A stretch of 64,000 bases of DNA from Myxococcales bacterium (GTDB lineage: Bacteria; Myxococcota_A; Polyangia; Fen-1088): contig PLNW01000134.1 in the NCBI GenBank assembly GCA_003142855.1, positions 21,782 through 85,781 on the forward strand, in the 5' to 3' direction. Under the pieces are notes generated by a model. It did not search any database, had not been told where the DNA came from, and worked only from the letters and a program-made list of their open reading frames with translations. Both the position numbers and the translations under genes were made by a program. Below are positions 29,798 through 38,506 of this stretch, in pieces (within the stretch, counting starts at the first letter, position 1; each line of letters opens with the position of its first letter).

Positions 29798-31941
29798 CTC
29801 GTCGATACCGTAATCCGGCCGAGTGGCTGCAACTTCACATCGGGCTCGATTTCCTGATACGAGAGCACAGCGAGCCCAGGGAACTCGCCTTGGAGAAGGC
29901 CACGCACGTGACAGCGGATGTCGGCGGCGGTGACAATCACCGGGGCCGCACTATCGGCGACTGTGCGGCCCACGGCCTTGACAATGTCGGAACAAAGCTC
30001 GGGCTCAAGCGCCAGGGTGCTGCCGCTGGCGGCGTGCTGAATCGCCTCGCGCACGGTGTCCTCGATCATCGGGTCCAAAAAGTACGCGTGAAGGACGCCG
30101 GAGCCGCCCGCATGGGTGAAGGTGATCTGTCGTCGCAAAGCCGCGCGCACATGCTCAGTCAGAGTGACCGGGTCGGAATCAGCCGGCGCCGGCTCGGCCA
30201 GCGCGCCTAGGATCTCACGCAAGCTGCGCAGGGAAACACCCTCGGCCGCCAGCCGGCGCAGGATCTCGGTCAGCAGGGCCGGCGAAACGACCTTGGGCAC
30301 CACCTCGCGCACCAGCGCAGGGAGCGTGCGCGCGAGCTGGTCGAGCAGTGACTGGGTCTCCTGGATGCCCACGAATTCGTGGCCATAGCGACGCAGAACC
30401 TGCAGCAGGTGGAGGACAATCACCTCCTCGGGCGCCAGGGTGGGCACGCCCCGCAAACGAGCGACGCCCAGCTCGCCGGCCGGAATCCACGCCGCCGGGC
30501 GGCCCTCAGGATGCACCGCCGGCTGGGCCGCGATCCCCATCGCGCGCAGGTGGTCGATGGTGTCGAGCGCAAGCCCGCCCCCTGGCACAACCTCGCCTCG
30601 GGCCATCGGCACCTCCTGCAGGCGCAGCACATAGGCCCCGGCGGCCAGGCCAGCGGCGTTGGGACGCACGGAGATAGCGGGCAACGGAATGCCGGTCTCG
30701 GAGAAAAAGCGCTCGCGGGCAGAGGGCAAGAGCTCGCGCTCCATTCGATCGGGACCCGCTGGGGGCAAGAGCGACTGCGAGAGCACGGCAGACAGATCGA
30801 TCGCGATGGGCAGCAACAAGGGCGCCGGAACCTCCGCGCCAGCAACGCTCAATTCGGCAGCCGCGGTGTTGGTCGACCGGGTCCGGCCGGCAACCAGACG
30901 GTCCCAGCGAATAATACGATAGGCGACCAAACCGAGCAGACCACCCAGTACGGCAAAAGGCGCCGCGGGCAGGCCTGGCACGATGGCCAAGAGGGCGAGC
31001 AACGCGGCGGCAATGGCCAGCGCTTTGGGCTGGGCGAGGATTTGGCGGCCGATGTCTTGGCCCAGATGACCGCCTTCCTCTTCCGAAGAAACGCGGGTTA
31101 CGATAATCCCGGCTGCCGTCGAAATGACCAGGGCAGGGATTTGCGACACCAGCCCCGCGCCAATGGTGAGAAGGGTGTACGTCCTGACCGCGGTGGCAGG
31201 GTCCATCCCCCGTTGCACGGTTCCAATCACCAGACCACCCACAATGTTGGTTAGCAGCACGATGATTCCCGCAATCGCGTCGCCCTTGACGAATTTCATG
31301 GCGCCGTCCATTGACCCGAAGAACTGGGATTCGCGCGTGAGCAGGGCGCGGCGCCGCCGTGCCTCGGCGAGATCGATGTGGCCCCCGCGCAACTCGGCGT
31401 CAATGGACATTTGCTTGCCGGGCATGGCGTCCAGTGTGAAACGCGCCCCCACCTCGGCGACGCGTTCGGACCCCTTCGCGATCACGATGTACTGGATCAC
31501 GGTCAGAATGAGAAAGACCACGGCGCCTACCACCAAGTTGCCTGCCACCACGAAATTCCCGAAAGCGTGGATGACCTGCCCGGCATTGGCCTTCAGCAGA
31601 ATCAGTCGAGTGGCCGACACCTCGATGGACAGTCGAAACAAGGTGGTTATGAGCAGCAGCGAGGGAAAAGTGGCGATGCGCAGCGCCTCGCTTACGTAAA
31701 TCGCGATGAGCAGGAGGCTAACCGCAGCAGCGATATTCAGTGTGACAAACAGATCCAGCAGGAAAGTGGGCAGTGGAACGATCATCATCCCGACAATCAC
31801 CGCCACCAGCACGGCCAGGACTATGTCGGAATAGCGCGCAAACAACACGCGCACGTCGCCAGTCCTCAGCAACGACAGGAATCTTCCGCGCGCCACAGGC
31901 TCTGACCTCGACATGGAATCAAATGATGGCCAACGTGTCAT
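29794..31941 (-). CDS. FHIPEP-family export gate protein (FlhA/SctV-like)
   Basis: Inner-membrane export-gate component of flagellar or type III secretion systems. The 715-residue protein has about seven or eight N-terminal membrane segments, the family hallmark ERVAEVGARFTLDAMPGKQM followed by SIDAELRGG (about 160-195), and a large cytosolic C-terminal domain containing the TLAPEEVIVLHLLQVLRRYGHEFVGIQET region. It appears complete. No other flagellar or type III gene is in the window; neighbours are proA and hisD. Whether it is FlhA or SctV cannot be settled from this. The start could be the ATG at 31941 or one at 31914; neither has a clear ribosome binding site. Confidence 0.85.
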   Translation of the reverse strand: MTRWPSFDSMSRSEPVARGRFLSLLRTGDVRVLFARYSDIVLAVLVAVIVGMMIVPLPTFLLDLFVTLNIAAAVSLLLIAIYVSEALRIATFPSLLLITTLFRLSIEVSATRLILLKANAGQVIHAFGNFVVAGNLVVGAVVFLILTVIQYIVIAKGSERVAEVGARFTLDAMPGKQMSIDAELRGGHIDLAEARRRRALLTRESQFFGSMDGAMKFVKGDAIAGIIVLLTNIVGGLVIGTVQRGMDPATAVRTYTLLTIGAGLVSQIPALVISTAAGIIVTRVSSEEEGGHLGQDIGRQILAQPKALAIAAALLALLAIVPGLPAAPFAVLGGLLGLVAYRIIRWDRLVAGRTRSTNTAAAELSVAGAEVPAPLLLPIAIDLSAVLSQSLLPPAGPDRMERELLPSARERFFSETGIPLPAISVRPNAAGLAAGAYVLRLQEVPMARGEVVPGGGLALDTIDHLRAMGIAAQPAVHPEGRPAAWIPAGELGVARLRGVPTLAPEEVIVLHLLQVLRRYGHEFVGIQETQSLLDQLARTLPALVREVVPKVVSPALLTEILRRLAAEGVSLRSLREILGALAEPAPADSDPVTLTEHVRAALRRQITFTHAGGSGVLHAYFLDPMIEDTVREAIQHAASGSTLALEPELCSDIVKAVGRTVADSAAPVIVTAADIRCHVRGLLQGEFPGLAVLSYQEIEPDVKLQPLGRITVSTS

Positions 31942-32129
31942 CCGGCGTCAAGCGTCTCGCAAATGGGAAAAGAAATAGGGACCGTGGGCAACAAGAGTCC
32001 TCAGCTTGCAAGAACGCGCTTTACTTTTGCGGTTGAGCGGGAGCCACGAATTTTCGAGACCAGCTCGTGGCCGCTGAGGGGCTGAACTCTTGCAGCCCGA
32101 TGGTGGTTTGCTCTGCTAGCCTTGGGCCT

Positions 32130-33407
32130 ATGCTGCGCATTCTGACCCCGCACGATCCGGACTACGAGGCGAGGCTGTCCGCTCTCGCGGGCCGGGGCAC
32201 GGCTCTGCCCAAGGACATCGAGACCCGCGTTGCGGAAATTGTGGCCAAGGTTCGGCGTGAGGGTGACCGAGCCTTGCGCGAGTTCACCGAGCGGTTCGAA
32301 CATCGCCAACTGGCCGCCATTGAATTGCCACGGCCGGACTGGCTGGAACAAGCCGGCCGAGCCAGCCTGGCGGTCAGGCGAGCGCTGGCCAACGCGGCCG
32401 CGCGCATTCGCTCCTATCATCAGTTGGAAAAGCCGAGCGCGTACCAATTGAGCGAAGCGGGAATTCGGCTGCGTTGCCGGGTGACGCCCCTTGAGCGTGT
32501 CGGGCTGTATGTTCCCGGCGGCACGGCCTGCCTGGCCTCTACCGTGTTGATGACCGCGATTCCGGCCAAGGTGGCCGGCGTGGGCAGCATCATTATGACC
32601 ACGCCGGGTCCGTCGCCCGAAACCTTGGCTGCGGCGCTGGAGGCCGGCGTGGACCGAGTCTTTCTCGTGGGTGGCGCGCAGGCGATCGCCGCTCTGGCCT
32701 ACGGCACCGAGACAGTTCCGCGCGTCGACAAGATTGCCGGGCCAGGCAATGCCTATGTGACCGCGGCCAAACGCCTGGTGTACGGCGACGTGGGCATCGA
32801 CATGATCGCTGGTCCCACCGAGGTGGTGATCGCGGCTGATGCCAGCGCGAAGCCATCCTGGGTGGCAGCGGATTTGCTCGCGCAGGCCGAGCACGACGTG
32901 CTGTCGGTTCCCATCCTGGTGGCCGTGGGGCGCGCGGTGGCCGAGGCCGTGGCGGCGGAAGTGGACCGTCAGTTGGCGACACTCCCGCGGCGAGAGATCG
33001 CGAGCAAGGCCGTTGACAACCAGGGCGCGGCCTTCGTGGTTGAGGATGCGGCCGCAGCCATCGCGTTGGTCAACCGGCTGGCACCTGAGCACGTGGGCCT
33101 CGCGCTGGCCAACGCCGCGGCGCTCGCCGACCAGGTCACTGCCGCAGGCGCGGTCTTTGTGGGCGAGCATGCCTGCGAGGCGGTGGGCGACTACTTCGCG
33201 GGGCCGAGCCACGTGCTGCCCACGGGCGGCAGCGCGCGCTATGCGTCGCCTCTTGGGGTGGCGGACTTCACCAAGCGCACCTCCTTCATTGAATATGATG
33301 CTGACGCTCTGGCGCGACAGGGAGACGACATCGTGGCGCTGGCCGAGGTCGAAGGCCTGGCCGGCCACGGACGGTCGGTCAGCATCCGCACCAGCGGCAA
33401 GCGCTGA
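32130..33407 (+). CDS. hisD: Histidinol dehydrogenase
   Basis: Zinc enzyme that oxidises histidinol to histidine in two NAD-dependent steps. With the ATG at 32130 it has 425 residues and shows RVGLYVPGGTACLASTVLM, VGGAQAIAALAYGTETVPRVDKI, GPGNAYVTAAKR, GPTEVVIAAD, DLLAQAEHD and the catalytic pair in LAPEH plus VGEHACEAVGDY. No other his gene is near. The 190 bases before it hold no recognised feature. Confidence 0.95.
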   Translation: MLRILTPHDPDYEARLSALAGRGTALPKDIETRVAEIVAKVRREGDRALREFTERFEHRQLAAIELPRPDWLEQAGRASLAVRRALANAAARIRSYHQLEKPSAYQLSEAGIRLRCRVTPLERVGLYVPGGTACLASTVLMTAIPAKVAGVGSIIMTTPGPSPETLAAALEAGVDRVFLVGGAQAIAALAYGTETVPRVDKIAGPGNAYVTAAKRLVYGDVGIDMIAGPTEVVIAADASAKPSWVAADLLAQAEHDVLSVPILVAVGRAVAEAVAAEVDRQLATLPRREIASKAVDNQGAAFVVEDAAAAIALVNRLAPEHVGLALANAAALADQVTAAGAVFVGEHACEAVGDYFAGPSHVLPTGGSARYASPLGVADFTKRTSFIEYDADALARQGDDIVALAEVEGLAGHGRSVSIRTSGKR

Positions 33408-33432
33408 CTGTCATCTTCAGCCACACACGCCC

Positions 33433-33460
33433 TTGACAGCCGGGGAAACTCCTCTAGATT
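33433..33460 (+). promoter_or_regulatory. rplU-rpmA-obgE promoter
   Basis: TTGACA (33433-33438), 16-base spacer, TAGATT (33455-33460), about 27 bases before the rplU ATG. Good sigma-70 match. Confidence 0.6.
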
Positions 33461-33486
33461 ACGCGCCTCGCTCGGGAGCTTGAAAC

Positions 33487-33804
33487 ATGTACGCCGTCAT
33501 CCAGACCGGAGGAAAACAGTACCGGGTAGCCGAGGGGGAAACCCTGCGCGTGGAGAAGCTGCCTGCTTCTCCGGGCGAAAAGCTATCCTTCGTGCCTCTC
33601 TTGTTTGCTGACGATGGTGGCAACGTGCAGGTTGGAAAACCTCAGGTCAGCGGGATCAAGGTCGAGGCCGAGGTCATGGAGCAGGGCCGCGGCAAGAAGA
33701 TCATCATCTTCAAGTACAAGCGCCGCAAGTCCTATCGGCGCAAGGCCGGCCACCGCCAGCCCTTCACGGCGCTCAAGATCACGGCCATCAAGGCAGGAGC
33801 CTAG
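33487..33804 (+). CDS. rplU: 50S ribosomal protein L21
   Basis: A 105-residue ribosomal protein that binds 23S rRNA. Starts [18 protein letters not shown] and contains the basic hairpin [23 protein letters not shown] near 75-97. First gene of the conserved rplU-rpmA-obgE operon, six bases before rpmA. Confidence 0.97.
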   Translation: MYAVIQTGGKQYRVAEGETLRVEKLPASPGEKLSFVPLLFADDGGNVQVGKPQVSGIKVEAEVMEQGRGKKIIIFKYKRRKSYRRKAGHRQPFTALKITAIKAGA

Positions 33805-33810
33805 ACAGCC

Positions 33811-34062
33811 ATGGCACACAAGAAAGGGCAGGGCAGCTCTCGCAACGGCCGCGATTCGCAGTCGCAGCGTCGCGGGGTCAAGCGCTACGCCGGCCAAGTC
33901 GTGCTGGCGGGCAACATCCTGGTCCGGCAGGTGGGAACCGTGTTTCACCCCGGCCGCAACGTCGGCGTCGGCAGGGACTTCACCCTGTTCGCCCTCAAGA
34001 CCGGCAAGGTGAAGTACAGCCACTCAGGCAACCGCAAGCTGGTCAGCATCGAGGCGGCCTAG
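33811..34062 (+). CDS. rpmA: 50S ribosomal protein L27
   Basis: An 83-residue protein near the peptidyl-transferase centre. Starts [20 protein letters not shown] with the characteristic flexible basic tail, then [20 protein letters not shown]. No N-terminal extension needing cleavage, unlike in Firmicutes. Confidence 0.97.
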   Translation: MAHKKGQGSSRNGRDSQSQRRGVKRYAGQVVLAGNILVRQVGTVFHPGRNVGVGRDFTLFALKTGKVKYSHSGNRKLVSIEAA

Positions 34063-34109
34063 CCGCGACCTTCCGTCGCAGGTCCGGCCTTTGAGTCGGG
34101 AGTGTTTCT

Positions 34110-35192
34110 GTGACGGCATTTGTCGATCAGGCACGGATCAGCGTGCGCGGTGGTGACGGCGGCAACGGCGCCGTTGCCTTTCGCCGCGAGAAGTTCGTTC
34201 CCAAGGGCGGCCCGGCGGGCGGCGACGGCGGCGACGGCGGCAGCGTGATCCTGCTGGCTGACGAAGGCCTGTCCACGCTGCTCGATTTTCGCTACCGCCA
34301 CGACTATCAGGCGCCTGCTGGCGAGCGCGGCGGCAACAAAGACAAGTACGGCCACAGGGGACAGGACGCGGTGCTGCGGGTTCCCGCCGGAACCGAGGTC
34401 TACGACCATGCTAGCGGCGAGCTGCTGGCGGACATGCGCACCCATGGCGAGCGCTTCGTGGTGGCCTCGGGTGGCAAAGGAGGACGCGGCAACATCCATT
34501 TCGCCACGGCGACTGACCGCGCGCCCAGGCGGGCCGAGCCCGGGCAACCGGGCACAGAGCGCGTGATTCGGCTCGAGCTGAAGCTGCTGGCTGACGTGGG
34601 TTTGGTGGGCTTTCCCAACGTGGGCAAGTCTTCGCTCATCGCGCGCATATCTGCCGCGCGTCCCAAGATCGCGGACTACCCCTTCACCACCCTGATTCCC
34701 CACCTGGGCATGGTCCGGCTTTCTGACGATCGCGCGTTCGTGGTGGCGGACGTGCCCGGACTGATCAAGGGCGCACACGAGGGCGCGGGTCTCGGACATC
34801 GATTCTTGCGGCACCTGGAGCGAACGCGCGTTCTGGTTCATTTGCTGGAGGTGAGCTCGACCCCCGGCCGTACCCCCCTGCGGGACTACCAGACCCTGCG
34901 GCACGAGCTGGCCTTGTACGATTCCGCGCTGGCCGGTCGTACCGAGGTCTTGGTTCTCAACAAACTGGACCTGCCTGATACGCGCAAGAAGTTCACCGCC
35001 CTGAAGCGCCTGTTTGCCCGTCGGGGCCTGCGCCTTCTGGGCATAAGTGCTGTTACCGGCGAAGGAATCGCCGGCCTGCATGCAGCCGTGTGGAGTGCCT
35101 TAGAACAGGCGCGAGCCGCCGAAACCGCGGCCAGGGACGCATCCCCAGATCCGAAACTGCGACGCGACATCGCGCGCGGCCCCGGTATCTGA
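34110..35192 (+). CDS. obgE: GTPase ObgE/CgtA
   Basis: GTPase in 50S subunit maturation and stress control. The 360-residue protein has the glycine-rich Obg domain (RGGDGGNGAVAFRREKFVP, GGDGGDGGSVIL), and a G domain with G1 GFPNVGKSS (about 168-176), switch region DVPGLIKGAHEGAGLGHRFLRH and G4 NKLD. The C-terminal OCT domain is absent, as in many proteobacteria. Start GTG at 34110 with GGGAG nine bases upstream. Confidence 0.96.
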   Translation: MTAFVDQARISVRGGDGGNGAVAFRREKFVPKGGPAGGDGGDGGSVILLADEGLSTLLDFRYRHDYQAPAGERGGNKDKYGHRGQDAVLRVPAGTEVYDHASGELLADMRTHGERFVVASGGKGGRGNIHFATATDRAPRRAEPGQPGTERVIRLELKLLADVGLVGFPNVGKSSLIARISAARPKIADYPFTTLIPHLGMVRLSDDRAFVVADVPGLIKGAHEGAGLGHRFLRHLERTRVLVHLLEVSSTPGRTPLRDYQTLRHELALYDSALAGRTEVLVLNKLDLPDTRKKFTALKRLFARRGLRLLGISAVTGEGIAGLHAAVWSALEQARAAETAARDASPDPKLRRDIARGPGI

Positions 35193-35253
35193 TAGGATGC
35201 GCCCCGCAGTTGAACAGCCCGTATCTTGTAACTCCGCGAATATCATGTACCTT

Positions 35254-35283
35254 TTGACGGGGCTTGAAGCCGCCTGCTATAGA
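35254..35283 (+). promoter_or_regulatory. Promoter of the Glt-like cluster
   Basis: TTGACG (35254-35259), 18-base spacer, TATAGA (35278-35283), giving a leader of about 70 bases before the ATG at 35362. The next five genes overlap or nearly touch, so this may drive most of the cluster. Confidence 0.5.
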
Positions 35284-35361
35284 AGGATACTCTCCGCCAC
35301 GAATGTGGGAGAGCAAGGGTGTCGTACTGCGAGTTCTGAGAAGCTCATAAGGAGCTACGAA

Positions 35362-36093
35362 ATGACAAGTCCACGAACTTGGGGGGTTCTTGCGCTGCTG
35401 TTTGCTGCTACTGCCTGCTGGGCGCGGCCCGCTTGGGCCGACACGACCAGTGCGGCGGCGGCACGTGAGGTTCCGGCCGCAGCACCGGCGCCATCGCCAA
35501 CCGGGGCGCCGCCGGAAAGCACGCCTACCGCTGCCGCTGCTGGCGACAGCGGGGGCTACACCGTTCGCTTGCGTGCACTCGAGCGCAACGTCAACGATCT
35601 CAAGGAACAGGTCTTCCGCACCCGCGCGCGCCTCAACCTTCTGAAGGAAACGGTTCTGGGCGGCGTCATCGGGGCCTCCCGCTGTGTCATCAAGCACAAG
35701 AACGAAATGGGCGCATCGTTCCGCCTGATCAAGGCGGTCTATTCGCTGGACGGCGTGCAGATTTTCAACAAAGCCGATGATACCGGCCGCCTTTCCGAGA
35801 TGACCGAGTTCGACATCTATAATGGCGCCATCCAGCCCGGCAGCCACACCCTGTCCGTGCAGTTCGTCTACCAGGGCTATGGCTTCGGCGTGTTCAGCTA
35901 CCTCAAGGGCTACAAGTTCAAGGCCAGTTCCAGTCACACCTTTGTGGCGGCCGATAACAAAGCCACCATCGTCCTCGTGGTGGGCTACGAGAAGGGCGGC
36001 ATGGCGACCAACATGGAGGACAAGCCCGCGGTCGATTTCCGAGTCAATCTGATCGCCCCTGAAGCCGGCGGTCCCTCTGCTCCTCAGAAGTGA
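35362..36093 (+). CDS. Exported coiled-coil protein of the Glt-like cluster
   Basis: A 243-residue protein not assigned to a named family. It has a signal peptide (MTSPRTWGVLALLFAATACWARPAWA), a Pro/Ala-rich stretch, a short coiled coil (RLRALERNVNDLKEQVFRTRARLNLLKE region, about 75-105) and a beta-rich C-terminal domain that looks like a soluble periplasmic fold. The ATG at 35362 follows AAGGAG. It heads the envelope cluster, and its stop overlaps the next start (ATGA), so it is translationally coupled to the TPR protein. A role in the same periplasmic assembly is inferred from position only. Confidence 0.75.
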   Translation: MTSPRTWGVLALLFAATACWARPAWADTTSAAAAREVPAAAPAPSPTGAPPESTPTAAAAGDSGGYTVRLRALERNVNDLKEQVFRTRARLNLLKETVLGGVIGASRCVIKHKNEMGASFRLIKAVYSLDGVQIFNKADDTGRLSEMTEFDIYNGAIQPGSHTLSVQFVYQGYGFGVFSYLKGYKFKASSSHTFVAADNKATIVLVVGYEKGGMATNMEDKPAVDFRVNLIAPEAGGPSAPQK

Positions 36094-38492
36094 AGCCAAT
36101 ATTCCCGGAGAACCCTCGGATGCGGCATCCTCTATGGCTCGGGCCTCACGTCTCCCTTCTGGGGCGCTCTTTCCAGCGACCCCTGGCGAGAGCGGGCCGG
36201 CTGCATTCGGTGTGCGCGCTGGGCGCGGCCTTTCTGGCTCTGGGTCTTTCGGCCGCGCGCGTCCGGGCTGGTGAGCTGGAGGAGGCCAACGGTCGCCTGG
36301 TGGATCTGGAAGAGCGGGTGCGGGTTCTGTCCACGGGATTCCGCGACACACCGACGGTGGACGCGGCCGCGGCCGACCGGCGTGTGCTGGATGCGGAGTT
36401 GCTCTTCAATCTGAAAAACTATCGCGAGGCCGCCACGCTCCTGCTCGATGTGGTCGACAAGTATCCCGATTCGCACGCTTACGACGACGCCGTCCTTCTG
36501 CTCGGTGAGTGTCTCTTTCAGGACAAGGATCTGAACTCGGCCCGGCGCTATTTTCGGCTCGCCATCCAGAAGCGCACGGGATCCCGCCAGGAACAGACCG
36601 CGCTGGAGCGGCTGATCGAGATCGCCCTTCACACCGGTGACATGGACGAGGTGGATGACTATCTGGCGCGCTTGCAGAACATGCCGGGCGCGTCCTTGCA
36701 GCCTTCGGTGCCTTACGTGCGCGGCAAGGCCGCTTTCTTTCGTGACCGTCTTGACGACGCACTGGCCGCCTTCCAGGCCATCCCCGCCAGTAGTCCTTAC
36801 TACCTGCGGGCGCGCTATTTCTACGCAACCACTTGGGTCAAGAAGGGCGATCTGGCGTCGGGGCTCATCGCCTTCGACACGGTGGTGCGCGGTCAGGCCC
36901 AGTCCGACGCGGACAAGGAAGTTCAAGATCTGGCCCGCCTGGCCGTGGGCCGCTTGTGCTACCAGCGCGGCGAGTTCGACAAGGCTCGCGACGCGTATGC
37001 GGGCATCGCGCGCGAGTCCAAGTATTTCGAAGACGCCATGAATGAGCTGGCCTGGACCTCCATCAAGGCCAAGGACTACAAGGCGGCCTACCGCGCTCTC
37101 GATCTCATGCTGCTGCAAAGCCCGGACAGTCCCCAGGCGCCGGAATTGCGCTTGCTCATGGGCAACCTGCACGTACGCGTGGCGAACTTCGCGCTGGCCA
37201 ACGAAGCCTTCTTGCAGGCCCGCGACCAGTTCGAGCCGATTCACCTGCAGCTCAGGGAGACGCAGAAGAAGGCGCAGGCGGACCCGAAGTACTTTGAAAA
37301 CTTGCTCGGAAAGGGTCTGGAGAAATTCGACATCGCCGTGCTGGTGCCGGCCAGGGCGGTCAAGTGGGTCAAGGCCGAGCCCGAGGTGGCGCGGGTGCTG
37401 GCGCTCACCGAGGACGTGAGTGATCTGCAGCGCGGCCTGCAGGAGTCGCGCGAGACCCTGAACCGTCTGGAGCTGGCGGTGACTGGGCAGTTGCAGGTGG
37501 GAATCTTCCCCGATCTGGCCCAGGCGCGCACCAGCTCGAGCGAAGTGCTGAATCAGCTGGTGAGCATGCGCGAGCTGTTCGTGGGCAAGATGCGTTCCCT
37601 GATCTGGGACAAGCTCACGGCTGAGGAAAAGGCGCGCCTCGATCAGGTGGGCAAGGAACGGGCGGCGCTCGAGACCGAGCTCAAGGATCTGCCGCTTTCG
37701 GCCAACAAGCTCAAGGATCGGGAAAAGCAGGCCCGCCACGACCTGCAACAGCTGGATGCGCGTGCTTCAGAGTTCAACGTCGAGATTCAGGGGATGGATG
37801 CCGAGTTGGTGGCCATCGAGCAGTACTTCATCCGGTCCCGCTCCGATCAAAAGATCAAGCCCGAGGACCTGAACCAGCCGGTGGCCAGCCTGCGGCAGGT
37901 CATCGGTGAGCTGCGCGAGTCGAACGAGCGCGTGCGCAATGAGATCGCCGAGGTGGCGCGCGAGACCACGGTTGCGGCCGCCACAGGAGACAGCGATCGG
38001 AGCGCCATCGCGCTGCTCATGGGGGTGATGAAGCGCGAGCGCGAGGTGTTCCAGGGGGCGCGCCTGCGGCTGTCCCCGAGCGAGCAAAACGACTTCGATG
38101 CCATCGCCAACATCCTGGCGCGGGCCGATGGCGTGCAGGCGAAACTGGCTGAGCTCGACAACCGAGTGGATGCAGCGGCGCAGAAGCGTATGGTTGAGCT
38201 CCAGCGCAAGCTCAGCGAGGAGAAGAAAGGCCTTGAAACCGCCAAAGACAAGCTGACGGGCATCCTCGGCGAATCGCAGAGCCTGGGTGGCGGCCTGGCC
38301 TACGGCATGCTGAGCAAGATCGCCGATCGTTTCTACGACCTGGTGGTCCAGTCCGACGTGGGCCTGGTCGACGTGGCCTGGGGGCTCAAGGACGAGCGCA
38401 CCAGCGCGGTGTCGAAGCTCATCAACCAGCAGAAAATGGAACTCAAGTCGGTCGAGGATGACTTTCGCTCCTTGCTGGAGGAGGAAAAGTGA
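36090..38492 (+). CDS. TPR and coiled-coil periplasmic protein
   Basis: An 800-residue protein with an N-terminal export signal (VCALGAAFLALGLSAARVRAG, cleavage near residue 60), about ten TPR-like helix pairs (residues 95-400, for example LLFNLKNYREAATLLLDVVDKYPDS), then a long helical and coiled-coil region (420-800, rich in Glu, Lys and Leu). It carries no catalytic motif, so it is probably a scaffold. The start overlaps the previous stop and the stop overlaps the region before gltD. In M. xanthus several large TPR proteins form the periplasmic part of the Glt machine; I cannot match this one to a specific Glt protein. Confidence 0.8.
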   Translation: MKPIFPENPRMRHPLWLGPHVSLLGRSFQRPLARAGRLHSVCALGAAFLALGLSAARVRAGELEEANGRLVDLEERVRVLSTGFRDTPTVDAAAADRRVLDAELLFNLKNYREAATLLLDVVDKYPDSHAYDDAVLLLGECLFQDKDLNSARRYFRLAIQKRTGSRQEQTALERLIEIALHTGDMDEVDDYLARLQNMPGASLQPSVPYVRGKAAFFRDRLDDALAAFQAIPASSPYYLRARYFYATTWVKKGDLASGLIAFDTVVRGQAQSDADKEVQDLARLAVGRLCYQRGEFDKARDAYAGIARESKYFEDAMNELAWTSIKAKDYKAAYRALDLMLLQSPDSPQAPELRLLMGNLHVRVANFALANEAFLQARDQFEPIHLQLRETQKKAQADPKYFENLLGKGLEKFDIAVLVPARAVKWVKAEPEVARVLALTEDVSDLQRGLQESRETLNRLELAVTGQLQVGIFPDLAQARTSSSEVLNQLVSMRELFVGKMRSLIWDKLTAEEKARLDQVGKERAALETELKDLPLSANKLKDREKQARHDLQQLDARASEFNVEIQGMDAELVAIEQYFIRSRSDQKIKPEDLNQPVASLRQVIGELRESNERVRNEIAEVARETTVAAATGDSDRSAIALLMGVMKREREVFQGARLRLSPSEQNDFDAIANILARADGVQAKLAELDNRVDAAAQKRMVELQRKLSEEKKGLETAKDKLTGILGESQSLGGGLAYGMLSKIADRFYDLVVQSDVGLVDVAWGLKDERTSAVSKLINQQKMELKSVEDDFRSLLEEEK

Positions 38493-38506
38493 GGGGGGAG
38501 TTTGAA

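Noticed and set aside
36132..37748. A leftward open frame of 538 codons opposite the 800-residue TPR protein
   Set aside because: Shadow frame; no start signal or motif, and the plus-strand frame has a signal peptide and TPRs.
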